From Brevibacillus sp. JNUCC-41 (GTDB lineage: Bacteria > Bacillota > Bacilli > Bacillales > DSM-1321): DNA of 64,000 nt. The stretch is from positions 3,753,501-3,817,500 of the forward strand of contig NZ_CP062163.1 of assembly GCF_014844095.1 (NCBI RefSeq), given 5' to 3'. Shown here piece by piece: positions 1-8,743 of this stretch. The translations under genes and the position numbers were made by a program. The notes beneath the pieces are model-generated. The model was not told the origin of the DNA. It did no database searches and saw only the letters and a list, made by a program, of their open reading frames with translations. Within the stretch, counting starts at the first letter, position 1, and the number at the start of each line of letters is the position of its first letter.

Positions 1-132
1 GCTTCATTGGATTTACGCTCTATTGGAGAGAAAAGAAACGCTCCTAGATTTAGCCTGATTAACGGTTTTGTGAAACAGAGAAAAATCCTTCCAAAAGGGT
101 TTTGGAGGGTTATTTGGCATGGCCAAAAATAG
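1..132 (+). CDS. Possible C-terminal end of a gene entering from the left edge
   Basis: A reading frame is open from the first base to a TAG at 130-132 (43 codons). The end is rich in basic and aromatic residues (LPKGFWRVIWHGQK). I do not recognise the family. It could be a real gene tail or a relic, since 133-400 holds no other gene and the neighbourhood is full of fragments. Confidence 0.2.
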   Translation, partial: ASLDLRSIGEKRNAPRFSLINGFVKQRKILPKGFWRVIWHGQK

Positions 133-315
133 TATATCATAAGGGAAATGAAAATTTTAGAGAAAGATATTGACATCCTATTAGCTGGTTAGTTCATTAA
201 GGATTAAACAGCTGTATTATTCTTATTTGAAGCCAGACACATTTAAATGGATAGAAATTAATCAACTTTAAAGAGCCTTACTTCAAAAAATGTAGCAAGG
301 CTTTTATATATTTGA

Positions 316-345
316 ATAACCCTGTATAAATTAATACAGGGTTAT
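316..345. terminator. Perfect 12-bp hairpin, likely transcription terminator
   Basis: ATAACCCTGTAT (316-327) pairs perfectly with 334-345 across a 6-base loop, and a T-rich stretch follows on the + side (CAGACTTTTTAT). It lies just beyond the end of the leftward HD-domain gene and could end transcription from either side. The remainder of 133-401 shows no gene. Confidence 0.55.
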
Positions 346-401
346 CAGACTTTTTATAAATGATCAAACTTTCTACCTCGTTACGTTGTCATTTCTGTTT
401 C

Positions 402-1040
402 TTATTCTGACCATGGTGAATGTAAAATACATTGACAGAAATTCTTATTTTTATATTCCGGTCTAAAATGTTTAATAACATCTTCTTTCATATTGCCAAA
501 AGTAGTTTCTGGCTTATGCTTAAAGCCATCATAAAACGCTGGAATAATTTCCTGTTTGAAATTGTTACGAGGGAAAGCTTTTATAATTTCTTCACGCAAG
601 TCGTTAGGGAATTGTTCAAAGCCATCTCCCATCACATCTAAACCAACACCTGAAAAGAGTAGTGCTACTTCAGACTCTTTATGTTCTGCAACACCGGGTG
701 TCGTATGCAATGCAATAGCATCCCATACAAGACGAATCGACTCATCTGGAATTTGATACTGCTGTAAAAAACTTCTTGCTGCATTTGCACCGTCTACTTC
801 AAACCGTAAATCTGGACTAATGTACTTTTTTGTTAAGCCTAAATCGTGGAATAAAGCACTGACATATAGCAATTCTAAATCATAATTCTGCTTCGCTTTT
901 TTTCCGTTGACTGCACCAAATAAAAAAACACGATTTGAATGGTTCCATAATAAATCATTTCCGTGTTCTCTCAAAATATCTCGTGCATCCTTTGCTAATA
1001 TAGAATCCGGAATTTTAATACCTGCTACTTCTTGAAACAT
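402..1040 (-). CDS. HD-domain phosphohydrolase-like protein, copy 1
   Basis: A 212-residue soluble protein with the HD-superfamily metal-site pattern: His34 (NHSNR), the His65-Asp66 pair (FHDLGL), His112 (LHTT) and Asp135 (GVGLDVMG). HD proteins are metal-dependent hydrolases or lyases; the general layout resembles the cyanamide-hydratase-like branch, but the substrate cannot be told from sequence. It follows the LysR-type gene on the same strand after a 114-bp gap, so the two probably form a unit. A near-identical copy of the same length lies at 6017-6655 on the opposite strand in the same arrangement. A hairpin at 316-345 probably ends the unit. The family call is fairly sure, the function open. 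Confidence 0.75.
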   Translation of the reverse strand: MFQEVAGIKIPDSILAKDARDILREHGNDLLWNHSNRVFLFGAVNGKKAKQNYDLELLYVSALFHDLGLTKKYISPDLRFEVDGANAARSFLQQYQIPDESIRLVWDAIALHTTPGVAEHKESEVALLFSGVGLDVMGDGFEQFPNDLREEIIKAFPRNNFKQEIIPAFYDGFKHKPETTFGNMKEDVIKHFRPEYKNKNFCQCILHSPWSE

Positions 1041-1154
1041 AATTACATCCCCTTTACAATTTAATAGTTCTCATTTACATGAACTTATATTCATTGTAAA
1101 GAGGAATTCACCATCGTTCAATCTGATTAATTCTATGATAACGATAGATAAAAC

Positions 1155-2048
1155 CTATAATATAGAACTTTGCAAAGAAGTAATCGAATCTTTATCTGTA
1201 TGAAAATGAAGCTTTTCGATTTCACGTACTAATAACTTAATATATTTACGTGCTGCATAATTAATAAAACAATTCTTTTTCATTGTAAGATAAACTTCTC
1301 CATTTAAAGATGGTTTTTCAATATGTTGGAAAAATATATCCTCTGTATTATAAAATTCATATAATGTACGCGAAACAACACTACGACCAACACCACTTCG
1401 AACTAGATTCAAAATAGATTCAATACTAGACGTTTCAACAATAGGCTCTAATTGTTTGCCAACCTGCTCGCTAGTCTTATCAAGTATTTTTCTACATTGA
1501 TGCATACTTGGAAATAAAATAAGAGGACTATCTAAAACAGAGGAAAATGAAACCCTCTGCTCTCCATTACTTTGATTACTAATTAGGTAAAACTCTTCAT
1601 CATACAACTTCGTCACTTGCAACAGATCATATTGATTAAGATGAAAACCAATACCAAAATCAGCACGATTTTCTAGAACGGCCTTTTCCACTTGATCAGT
1701 AGTTTGAATGAACACTTTAATGTTCGGATATAAATGGTTAAATTGAATACACAAAGTAGATACCAAATCAGTTATTTCCCCTGGTAACACAGCAATTTTC
1801 AATTCCCCGATTTCCAATTTCGTAAATGCTGCAATTTGAGAGGACATACTTTGTATGGAACCTTGAATATTCAATGCTTCTTGTTGCACAATTTCTCCTA
1901 CCTGAGTAAGCTCAATTTTCTTGCCAACACGGTTAAAAAGTGGATATCCTATTTCTTGTTCGAGCATCTTAATTTGATGACTTAAAGTGGGTTGCGAGAT
2001 TCCTAATTTTTCAGCTGCTTTTGTAAAATGTAGTTCTTTGCTCACCAT
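1155..2048 (-). CDS. LysR-family transcriptional regulator
   Basis: An N-terminal winged helix-turn-helix (HFTKAAEKLGISQPTLSHQI) is followed by a substrate-binding domain, the usual LysR layout. The ATG at 2046-2048 gives 297 residues, but the conserved LysR start (ELRHLEYFLMV) is encoded just upstream in the same frame. An AAGGA ribosome site (2089-2093) lies about 10 bases before codon 2078-2076, which is ATC; an in-frame TGA sits at 2085-2087. The natural start may therefore be a rare non-ATG codon at 2078, or the start has mutated. The gene probably controls the HD-domain gene downstream. A decayed copy lies at 5071-5902. Confidence 0.85.
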   Translation of the reverse strand: MVSKELHFTKAAEKLGISQPTLSHQIKMLEQEIGYPLFNRVGKKIELTQVGEIVQQEALNIQGSIQSMSSQIAAFTKLEIGELKIAVLPGEITDLVSTLCIQFNHLYPNIKVFIQTTDQVEKAVLENRADFGIGFHLNQYDLLQVTKLYDEEFYLISNQSNGEQRVSFSSVLDSPLILFPSMHQCRKILDKTSEQVGKQLEPIVETSSIESILNLVRSGVGRSVVSRTLYEFYNTEDIFFQHIEKPSLNGEVYLTMKKNCFINYAARKYIKLLVREIEKLHFHTDKDSITSLQSSIL

Positions 2049-2221
2049 TAAAAAATATTCTAAATGTCGTAATTCGATACTATTTCAATCCTTTCTAATG
2101 AAATATCTATCACTATTTACATACTTCTTTAATCAGATAATCTAGTTATTAAGTTACTTTATTTAAAGGAATTATTCCACAATTTGGCCTTTTTGTTGAA
2201 CAAGTAGGAAACAGAGTACTC

Positions 2222-2314
2222 TTAGATTTTTTTATAAACCTCTGCATAAGCAAATTTTAGTTGCTCACGTAGTTCTTTATTTTCTTCATCCAATTTCTTA
2301 ATTTTCCATTTTAA
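2222..2314 (-). pseudogene. Tail of a Tn554 TnpC-like protein (relic)
   Basis: The minus strand encodes a charged coiled-coil tail, with KKLDEENKELREQLKFAYAE near the end and a stop at 2224-2222. This pattern resembles the C-terminus of TnpC/DUF6262 proteins of Tn554-type transposons. No start or upstream body is present, so it is a fragment. The family assignment rests on a short match. Confidence 0.35.
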
Positions 2315-2367
2315 AGATGCTATAAAGATCGAGGAGAATTACCGAATGGTGCTGAACGTTTACCTGG

Positions 2368-2487
2368 ATGGTTCTCCTGTCACTTCTAACGTTGTCTGGT
2401 TGCATAGAATCGGGAGATAATCTAACTGATAAAGCAGAGATGATGAAGCAGGTGTTAATGAACAAAATAGCCTTACTACACAGTTAA
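2368..2487 (+). CDS. Small ORF with a lipobox-like N-terminus, possibly a relic
   Basis: A 39-residue frame begins MVLLSLLTLSGC, resembling a short lipoprotein signal with an LSGC lipobox, and then becomes polar (ESGDNLTDKAEMMKQ). No clear ribosome site precedes the ATG. It could be the front of a truncated lipoprotein gene or chance. The rest of 2090-2567 shows no other coding signal. Confidence 0.2.
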   Translation: MVLLSLLTLSGCIESGDNLTDKAEMMKQVLMNKIALLHS

Positions 2488-2567
2488 CAAAAGTAAAACG
2501 AATACTATACTAGATAAGTCCAGTACTATACTGAACTGTTTTAGAATAAGAGCCATCTTTTCTTAAC

Positions 2568-3107
2568 TTAAGGCAGTTTGTTAGCAATTAGCTCCCATAC
2601 ATCTTCAAAAGTCTCCTTATAAAACTCATTATCCCAACGGTCTGCAAAGTATGGATTATGGAAATATACAAATGCTGTAATAATAGCAGAGCCAGATTCT
2701 TTTAATCCACTAATGGATTCTGCTTTTTGCGCTAATAGTTTTAAGTGATCTTTAACGAGGATTTGAGTACCTTCTAAATAATCCGTATATAACCGAAACA
2801 TACGTTTATCATCATGATAAAGATTTTTCTTTGTAGTAGCCAGAAGCCAAAGCCAATCGTGAAGTGCAACAGCAGAACTTACACCGTTTGGGGCTTCCCA
2901 TTCTAATAATTCCTTTGAAGTAATTTTTAACCACCTTAGTGCAAGTTGCTGCAATAGGTCCTCTTTATTTTTGTAATGTTTATAAAATGCGGCATGAGTA
3001 ACTCCAAGTTCTTTTGCAATATCAGAAAGAGTGGTTTTTTGTACTCCCTTTCTCATTATGATTTCTTCTGTAACAGAAAAAATTTTCTCTTTTGTAAGTA
3101 TTGCCAT
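2568..3107 (-). CDS. TetR/AcrR-family transcriptional repressor
   Basis: A 179-residue protein with the typical N-terminal TetR helix-turn-helix (TTLSDIAKELGVTHAAFYKH, roughly residues 24-43) and an all-helical ligand domain. It is divergent from the two SDR genes at 3268 and 4043. A perfect palindrome at 3149-3196 lies between them and overlaps both promoters, so it very likely represses itself and the SDR pair until a small ligand is bound. The ligand is unknown. The start has a GGGGGATCC ribosome-site region just upstream. Confidence 0.9.
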   Translation of the reverse strand: MAILTKEKIFSVTEEIIMRKGVQKTTLSDIAKELGVTHAAFYKHYKNKEDLLQQLALRWLKITSKELLEWEAPNGVSSAVALHDWLWLLATTKKNLYHDDKRMFRLYTDYLEGTQILVKDHLKLLAQKAESISGLKESGSAIITAFVYFHNPYFADRWDNEFYKETFEDVWELIANKLP

Positions 3108-3148
3108 TGTGGATCCCCCTAGTTTTTTTCTAAGTTTTATTATACAGG

Positions 3149-3196
3149 ATACACCACTTAGTTACAAAGTGTTGATTTTGTAACTAAGTGGTGTAT
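3149..3196. promoter_or_regulatory. Perfect 20-bp inverted repeat: TetR operator with divergent promoters
   Basis: ATACACCACTTAGTTACAAA (3149-3168) is repeated exactly in reverse complement at 3177-3196 around an 8-base spacer. On the + strand TTGATT (3172-3177) and TATAAT (3194-3199) are spaced 16 bases and form a promoter embedded in the repeat. On the - strand a TATAAT at 3143-3138 can serve the tetR gene. The overlap of operator and promoters is what is expected for an autoregulated TetR pair. Confidence 0.8.
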
Positions 3197-3267
3197 AATG
3201 ATGTTGTCGAAAGGTTACAAAATAAAAAAATTGTAACTATATTATTTTATAACAAAGGAGAAATATC

Positions 3268-4020
3268 ATGACAAAAACAACTACTGAAACACTTGATTTG
3301 CGAGTTGCACTTGTTACAGGCGGTTCTGGCGGTATTGGACAAGCCATAGTAAAAAAATTAGCCGATAATGGATTTGCTGTTGCTGTACATTATTCTGGCA
3401 ATAAGCTTAGAGCAGATACTATAGTGAATGAGATTGTAAAGCAAGGCGGAAAAGCAATTAGTATAGGTGGAGATGTTGCAGATGAAAAAGTTATGCAAGA
3501 AGCTTTCGATATAATTGAAGAAAAATTTGGTGGTATTGATGTCGTAATCAATACAGCAGGTATTATGTTACTCAGCTCTATCGCAGAGATGAACTTAGCT
3601 GATTTAGATAAAATGCACCGCACAAATATACGAGGAACTTTTGTAATATCCCAACAAGCGGCGCGACGTGTTCGCAAAGGTGGTGCAATTATCAATTTTT
3701 CTACTTCTGTTACACGCACGCAATTTCCAACATACGGTGCTTACGTAGCAAGTAAAGCGGCGGTTGAATCAATGACAATGATATTGGCTCGCGAATTGCG
3801 TGGTAAAGATATCACCGTTAATGCAGTGGCTCCAGGCCCAACTGCAACACCATTATTCTTAGATGGAAAAGATGAAGAAACAATCGATAATCTCTCTAAA
3901 GCAACACCACTTGAACGTTTAGGTACACCAGAAGATATTGCCGAAACAGTAATATATTTAGCAACTTCCGGACGTTGGATTAATGGACAGGTTATATTTT
4001 CAAATGGTGGCCTTGCATAG
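3268..4020 (+). CDS. Short-chain dehydrogenase/reductase (classical SDR)
   Basis: A 250-residue classical SDR with the Rossmann cofactor motif TGGSGGIG (residues 17-24), the NTAG element (residues 95-98), a serine-rich catalytic strand (NFSTS, 143-147) and the Tyr159-X3-Lys163 catalytic pair (YVASK). It is a cytosolic NAD(P)-dependent oxidoreductase; the substrate is not identifiable. An AAAGGAGAAAT ribosome site precedes the ATG. A second SDR follows after 22 bp, so the two are one operon under the palindromic operator at 3149-3196 and probably controlled by the divergent TetR protein. Confidence 0.88.
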   Translation: MTKTTTETLDLRVALVTGGSGGIGQAIVKKLADNGFAVAVHYSGNKLRADTIVNEIVKQGGKAISIGGDVADEKVMQEAFDIIEEKFGGIDVVINTAGIMLLSSIAEMNLADLDKMHRTNIRGTFVISQQAARRVRKGGAIINFSTSVTRTQFPTYGAYVASKAAVESMTMILARELRGKDITVNAVAPGPTATPLFLDGKDEETIDNLSKATPLERLGTPEDIAETVIYLATSGRWINGQVIFSNGGLA

Positions 4021-4042
4021 TTTAAATTAGGAGGAATGGATA

Positions 4043-4966
4043 ATGAATAGTGAAGAAAAAAAAGTCATAGTTATAACAGGAGCTTCAAGTGGATTTGGTG
4101 CTCTTACCGCTCGAACACTTTCAAGAGCTGGACATATTGTATATGCGGGTATGCGGGAAACAGATGGACGCAATGCTCCTCAAGTAAAAGCGGTTAACGA
4201 TTATGCGTCCGATCATATGGTAAATATTAAAGGGATTGAAATGGATGTGAATTCACAGGATTCTGTTGATTCTGCAGTGAGAGATATTTTAGCAGAACAC
4301 AATCATATTGATGTCTTGATCCATAATGCAGGACATATGGTCGTTGGTCCAGCAGAGGCATTTACGCCTGAACAACTAGCCGATATGTACAATATTAATG
4401 TGTTATCGACTCAACGTGTTAATCGTTCTGTGCTTCCTAACATGCGGAAACGTGGACAAGGCTTGATTATTTGGGTGTCTAGCTCAAGTGTAAAAGGTGG
4501 AACACCACCTTACTTAGCGCCTTATTTTGCTGCAAAGGCTGGTATGGAATCATTAGCAGTATCATATGCGGCTGAATTGGCCCGTTTTGGAATAGAAACT
4601 TCAATCGTAGTACCAGGTTCATTTACTAGTGGAACGAATCATTTTCTTAACGCTGGTCAGCCACAAGACAAACATATACAAGAAGAATATGATGCTAAGT
4701 ACAGTGGTTTAATAGATCAAATAAGTGAAAAGCTCGCTGCTATTTCTCCAGAGGACGCTGATGTATCCATGGTATCTGATGAAATTGCACGTATTGTTTC
4801 TCTACCAAAAGGTGAAAGACCATATCGAGTACACATTGATCCAGCGGATGATGGCTCAGAAGAGGTCTCAATAGTTGCTGATCGAATTCGAACAGAATTC
4901 CTCACTAGAGTAGGATTAGATGATCTACTTCCAAAAACGAGTGAACGAGCTGCTGATATAAAATAA
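4043..4966 (+). CDS. SDR-family oxidoreductase, second gene of the TetR-controlled pair
   Basis: A 307-residue SDR with TGASSGFG near the N-terminus (residues 12-19), NAG in the fourth strand region, a serine-rich catalytic strand (WVSSSSVKGG) and a YFAAK active-site segment. The protein is about 50 residues longer than a minimal SDR because of a C-terminal extension rich in acidic residues. A TAGGAGGAATGG ribosome site lies before the ATG. It is 22 bp downstream of the first SDR. The two SDRs differ clearly in sequence and are unlikely to be a recent duplication. Substrate unknown. Confidence 0.85.
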   Translation: MNSEEKKVIVITGASSGFGALTARTLSRAGHIVYAGMRETDGRNAPQVKAVNDYASDHMVNIKGIEMDVNSQDSVDSAVRDILAEHNHIDVLIHNAGHMVVGPAEAFTPEQLADMYNINVLSTQRVNRSVLPNMRKRGQGLIIWVSSSSVKGGTPPYLAPYFAAKAGMESLAVSYAAELARFGIETSIVVPGSFTSGTNHFLNAGQPQDKHIQEEYDAKYSGLIDQISEKLAAISPEDADVSMVSDEIARIVSLPKGERPYRVHIDPADDGSEEVSIVADRIRTEFLTRVGLDDLLPKTSERAADIK

Positions 4967-5070
4967 TTAGAATTGTAGGTTGGAACGAGAAAATAGTACC
5001 AAATAATGAGCAGAATAAATCAAAACAACATTTGCAATACTATTGAGAGAAGAATTACCTCCCTTGAAAG

Positions 5071-5902
5071 GAACGGTATATATTGAATTACGACATTTAA
5101 AATACTTTTTATTGGTGAGCAACGAACTACATTAAGCTGCAGAAAAATTAGGGATTACACAACCAACTCTAAGTCATCAAATCAAGATTCTTGAACAAGA
5201 TTTGAACAGAGACTTTAATGTTTGGATATAAATGGTTCAATTTAATACACAAAGATTTTTACTTTAGTAAATGCTTCAATCTGTGAGGATATATTTTGTA
5301 AGGAAATTTGAATATTCACAGTTTCTTGTTGTACAATTTCTCCAACCTTAGTAAGTAGTACTGACCAAGTGGAGAAGGCTGTTTTAGAAAATCAAGCTGT
5401 TCTTGGTATTGGTTTTCACTTTAAACAACTCGATTTGTTGCAAGTTATTAAATTATATTAAGAGTTTTATCTGATTAGTAATAGTAAAGGTAGTCACAAG
5501 AGTATTTCATTCACTACTGTATTAGATAGACCTCTTATCCTATTTCCAAAAATGCATCAATGTAGAAAAATACTTGATAAGACTAGCGAGCAGATTGGTA
5601 AACCTTTAGAACCTATTATTGAAACGTCTAGTATTGAATCTATTTTGAATCTAGTTCGAAGGGGTGTTGATCGTAGTGTTGTTTCACGTACACTATACGA
5701 ATTTCATGAGACAGGTGATTTATATTTTCAACGAATTGAAAAGCCATCTTTAAATGGGGAAGTTTATCTTACAATGAAAAAGAACAGTTTTATAAATTAT
5801 GCAACACGTGGTTTTATGGAGTTGTTAATAAATGAAATAGAGAAGCTGCAATTTAATGTAGAAAAGTATTCCATCGATACTTTAAAAAGCCTCATTAGAT
5901 AG
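5071..5902 (+). pseudogene. Decayed LysR-family regulator with an internal inverted segment
   Basis: This is the mirror copy of the LysR gene at 1155-2078. The front (5074-5205) encodes the helix-turn-helix region but carries stops. The piece at about 5207-5357 matches the intact gene in the opposite orientation, so it is inverted within the gene and has also lost an internal stretch. From about 5360 the frame returns to forward orientation (TDQVEKAVLENQ-like) and, after a stop near 5459, the last 116 codons (5552-5902) are open and very similar to the intact copy. It cannot make a full regulator. The HD-domain gene follows at 6017 with the same 114-bp gap as in the intact pair. Confidence 0.8.
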
Positions 5903-6016
5903 ATAATATCTATAATTATTATAGATATAATTCGATAGATGAATGATAAATACTATTTTACAATAAAGAAATCCTTTTGTACAAAGGACTTTTAAATAAG
6001 AAAGGTGTTTTAGATT

Positions 6017-6655
6017 ATGCTTAATGAAGTAGCGGGTATTAAAATTCCGGATTCTATATTAGCAAAGAATGCAAGAGATATTTTGAGGGAGCACGGAAAT
6101 GATTTATTATGGAATCATTCAAATCGTGCATTTCTATTTGGTGCCATTGCGGGAAAAAAGGCAAATAAGAAATATGATTTAGAGTTACTATATATCAGTG
6201 CATTATTCCATGATTTAGGGTTAACAAAAGAGTATAGCAGTCCAGATTTACGATTTGAAGTAGATGGAGCAAATGCTGCAAGAAGCTTTTTGCAACAATA
6301 TCACGTTCCAGATGAGTCGATTCGTCTTGTATGGGATGCAGTAGCATTGCATACAACAGTTGGTATAGCAGAACATAAAGAATCTGAAGTATCATTACTG
6401 AACTCAGGTGTTTCTTTAGATGTTATAGGGAAAGGTTTTGAACAATTTCCAGCTGACTTGAGAGAAGAAATTGTAAAAGCATTCCCACGTAATAATTTCA
6501 AACAGGATATTATTCCAGCTTTTAATGAAGGTTTTAAGCACAAACCAGAAACTACTTTTGGCAATATGAACGAAGATGTTATTAAACATTATAGGCCGGA
6601 ATATAAAAATAAGAATTTCTGTGAGTGTATATTACATTCACCTTGGAAAAATTAA
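6017..6655 (+). CDS. HD-domain phosphohydrolase-like protein, copy 2
   Basis: 212 residues, same length as the gene at 402-1040 and nearly the same sequence. It keeps His34, the HD pair at 65-66 (FHDLGL), His112 and Asp135 (GVSLDVIG), so it is probably active. Its former partner LysR gene just upstream is broken, hence its regulation must differ from copy 1 or depend on the intact regulator acting in trans. An AAAGGTGTTTTAGATT ribosome-site region precedes the ATG. Substrate unknown. Confidence 0.75.
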   Translation: MLNEVAGIKIPDSILAKNARDILREHGNDLLWNHSNRAFLFGAIAGKKANKKYDLELLYISALFHDLGLTKEYSSPDLRFEVDGANAARSFLQQYHVPDESIRLVWDAVALHTTVGIAEHKESEVSLLNSGVSLDVIGKGFEQFPADLREEIVKAFPRNNFKQDIIPAFNEGFKHKPETTFGNMNEDVIKHYRPEYKNKNFCECILHSPWKN

Positions 6656-6684
6656 TCAAACAATAAAACACAATTGTTTGATTA
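6653..6684 (+). terminator. 12-bp hairpin after HD-domain copy 2
   Basis: TAATCAAACAAT (6653-6664) pairs exactly with 6673-6684 over an 8-base loop and overlaps the stop codon region of the HD gene. A long U-run is missing, so termination efficiency is uncertain. Confidence 0.5.
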
Positions 6685-6790
6685 TCTAGGTTAATACCAC
6701 CAGTTTTAATCCAAGGGAGATATTAAAGGAATTCTTTTAATAAGTTAATTAAATAAACATTTAAAGAATTATAGTGCATAACCATTTTGT

Positions 6791-6831
6791 TTAGTTTGTC
6801 TTGCTTTTGACATAAAAGCAAGACAAACTAA
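6791..6831. repeat. Perfect 18-bp inverted repeat
   Basis: TTAGTTTGTCTTGCTTTT (6791-6808) is followed after 5 bases by its exact reverse complement (6814-6831). It lies alone in the gap 6685-7008 between convergent genes. It may be a bidirectional terminator or a small palindromic element. The rest of that gap shows nothing coding. Confidence 0.6.
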
Positions 6832-7008
6832 CAATTATTAAAGTAAAAACACACACAAATTTGTGGATAAGAGTCAATATTTTGAACACTAATAAGTTAA
6901 ATCACAAGCTGGTCAAGTTAGTTAAACGGCTGATCGCTTGTGGGGCTAGGCACTCAACCCCTTATTTAATATAAAATGTCGGACTTCCTTATCTTTTTGA
7001 CAAAGAAA

Positions 7009-8493
7009 TCATTCCTGATTACTGAAATCAGCTTCTTGCAATGGAATCATTTTTGTTCGCTTTACGATTTTATAGCCTAGAAAAGCCAGGAGAAATAAAG
7101 GAAGCCCGATATAAGAAATTAAAATTCCATACCAGTCAATCTCAGGGCCGAAAAAAGCAGAGTAATTTTGTCCCAGGATAGCCGTAGCACATAAAATTGT
7201 GGCTAATATCGGACCGAATGGATACCATTTTGATACATAAGGCAAATCTTTCAAATCTCTTCCTTGTGCAATAAAAGCCTTCCGGAAACGATAATGTGTA
7301 ATCGAAATTCCTAACCAGGATATAAAACCGGATAATCCTGCAGCGTTTAATAACCAGGTATAAATACTGCCTGCACCGAAAAGAGAGGTTAAAAAAGCTG
7401 CCATCCCAACGACGGTAGAAAAATACACAGCGTTCACTGGAATGCCGCCTGCATTCACTCTTTTTAGAAACGAAGGGGCTTTTCCTTCTTTCGCCAGCAC
7501 CCAAAGGACGCGAGAAGCTCCGTACATGGCGGAATTGCCTGCTGAAAGAACAGAAGTAAGAATGACCACATTCATAACGGAGGCAGCAAAGGCAAGCCCT
7601 GCGTTTTGAAAAACTAGAGTGAAAGGGCTTACCGCAATATCGTCAATATCCGAGTTTAACAAACGCGGATCGTCATAGCTGATTAAAAATCCAATCACAA
7701 TGATCGCCAATACATAAAACAAGAGGAGTCTCCAGAAGATTTGCTTAATAGCCTTGGGAATATTTTTTCTCGGGTTTTCACTCTCCCCGGCTGCAATTCC
7801 TACTAACTCGGTGCCTTGAAAAGCAAATCCAACCACCATAAAGACACTTATAATGGATAAAAAGCCACCTTTAAACGGTGCTTCCCCTTTGGTGAAATTT
7901 TCAAAACCTACAGCATGACCGCCCATTATTCCAAAAATCATTGATAATCCTAGTGCTATAAAAATGATAATCGTCAAAACCTTGATAATGGCAAACCAGA
8001 ATTCTGATTCTCCATACCCTTTTACCGATAAAATATTCAGGCCAAATATGAGCGCAAGAAATAATGCGCTCCAAATGATACCAGGGACAGACGGCAGCCA
8101 AAATTTCATGATCAGGGAGGAAGCTGCTAATTCCAGGGCGACTACGATTGCATTGGTATACCAATAGTTCCATCCGATCGCAAATCCCAAAGCCGGATCG
8201 ACAAACCTTGATGTATAGGTGCTAAAAGAGCCTGTAATAGGAATAAAGGCGGCCATCTCCGCTAAGCTTGTCATCAGAAAGAAAACCATGATTCCGGCAA
8301 TTATATAGGCAGCTACAGCTCCTCCAGGACCCGCAGTATGAATGATGGAACCGCTCGCTAGAAATAGTCCCGTTCCGATGGTTCCGCCGATTGCAATCAT
8401 GGAAAGATGCCTTGGTTTGAGCTTGCGCTCCAGTTGTTTTCCATCAGAAGCTGCTTGGACATCTGTTTGTGATGCGAGTGCGGTATTTTTCAT
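7009..8493 (-). CDS. lysP: Amino acid permease, lysine-specific permease (LysP) type
   Basis: An APC-superfamily permease of 494 residues with about 12 membrane segments. The start region MIAIGGTIGTGLFLASG, the segment GFAFQGTELVGIAAGESENP and PYVSKWYPFGP near the end follow the LysP/RocE/GabP branch closely, with the overall pattern nearest to LysP. It should import a cationic amino acid with protons across the cytoplasmic membrane. The ATG at 8493 is chosen over the longer frame because AGAGGTG lies directly before it. It stands alone on its strand; no lysine riboswitch was found upstream. Base composition is richer in G+C than the flanking relics. Confidence 0.8.
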   Translation of the reverse strand: MKNTALASQTDVQAASDGKQLERKLKPRHLSMIAIGGTIGTGLFLASGSIIHTAGPGGAVAAYIIAGIMVFFLMTSLAEMAAFIPITGSFSTYTSRFVDPALGFAIGWNYWYTNAIVVALELAASSLIMKFWLPSVPGIIWSALFLALIFGLNILSVKGYGESEFWFAIIKVLTIIIFIALGLSMIFGIMGGHAVGFENFTKGEAPFKGGFLSIISVFMVVGFAFQGTELVGIAAGESENPRKNIPKAIKQIFWRLLLFYVLAIIVIGFLISYDDPRLLNSDIDDIAVSPFTLVFQNAGLAFAASVMNVVILTSVLSAGNSAMYGASRVLWVLAKEGKAPSFLKRVNAGGIPVNAVYFSTVVGMAAFLTSLFGAGSIYTWLLNAAGLSGFISWLGISITHYRFRKAFIAQGRDLKDLPYVSKWYPFGPILATILCATAILGQNYSAFFGPEIDWYGILISYIGLPLFLLAFLGYKIVKRTKMIPLQEADFSNQE

Positions 8494-8670
8494 GAAACAC
8501 CTCTTCATTAGATTTTTTACTGAAAGTTTACATTGCATGTAGCACACTGGTGATATAAGCCTTAAAGATGATTCTCATTGCTTCGCTATAGAGAGTGACT
8601 TCGCTTATTATTTTTATAGTTTTAAGGAAGAATCGAGAAATTTTCAAACGCACAGTACGACTTAGTTGCA

Positions 8671-8698
8671 TAAAGAAAAAGCTGCCTTAAAGACAGCT
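8671..8698 (-). terminator. Terminator of the Spo0E-like gene
   Basis: On the minus strand AGCTGTCTT-TTAAGGCAGCT forms a GC-rich hairpin followed by TTTTTCTTT. It lies 46 bp past the stop of the Spo0E-like gene and insulates it from lysP. Confidence 0.65.
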
Positions 8699-8743
8699 CC
8701 GTTCTTCAGCTAACGCACCCGTGTTAGTTAATTTAGGATTAAT

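Noticed and set aside
6791-6831. Candidate MITE
   Set aside because: Only one copy was noticed in the window and no target-site duplication; a terminator is simpler.
8494-8743. Lysine riboswitch upstream of the lysP-like permease
   Set aside because: The leader lacks the conserved L-box core segments; only a terminator of the neighbouring gene was found.
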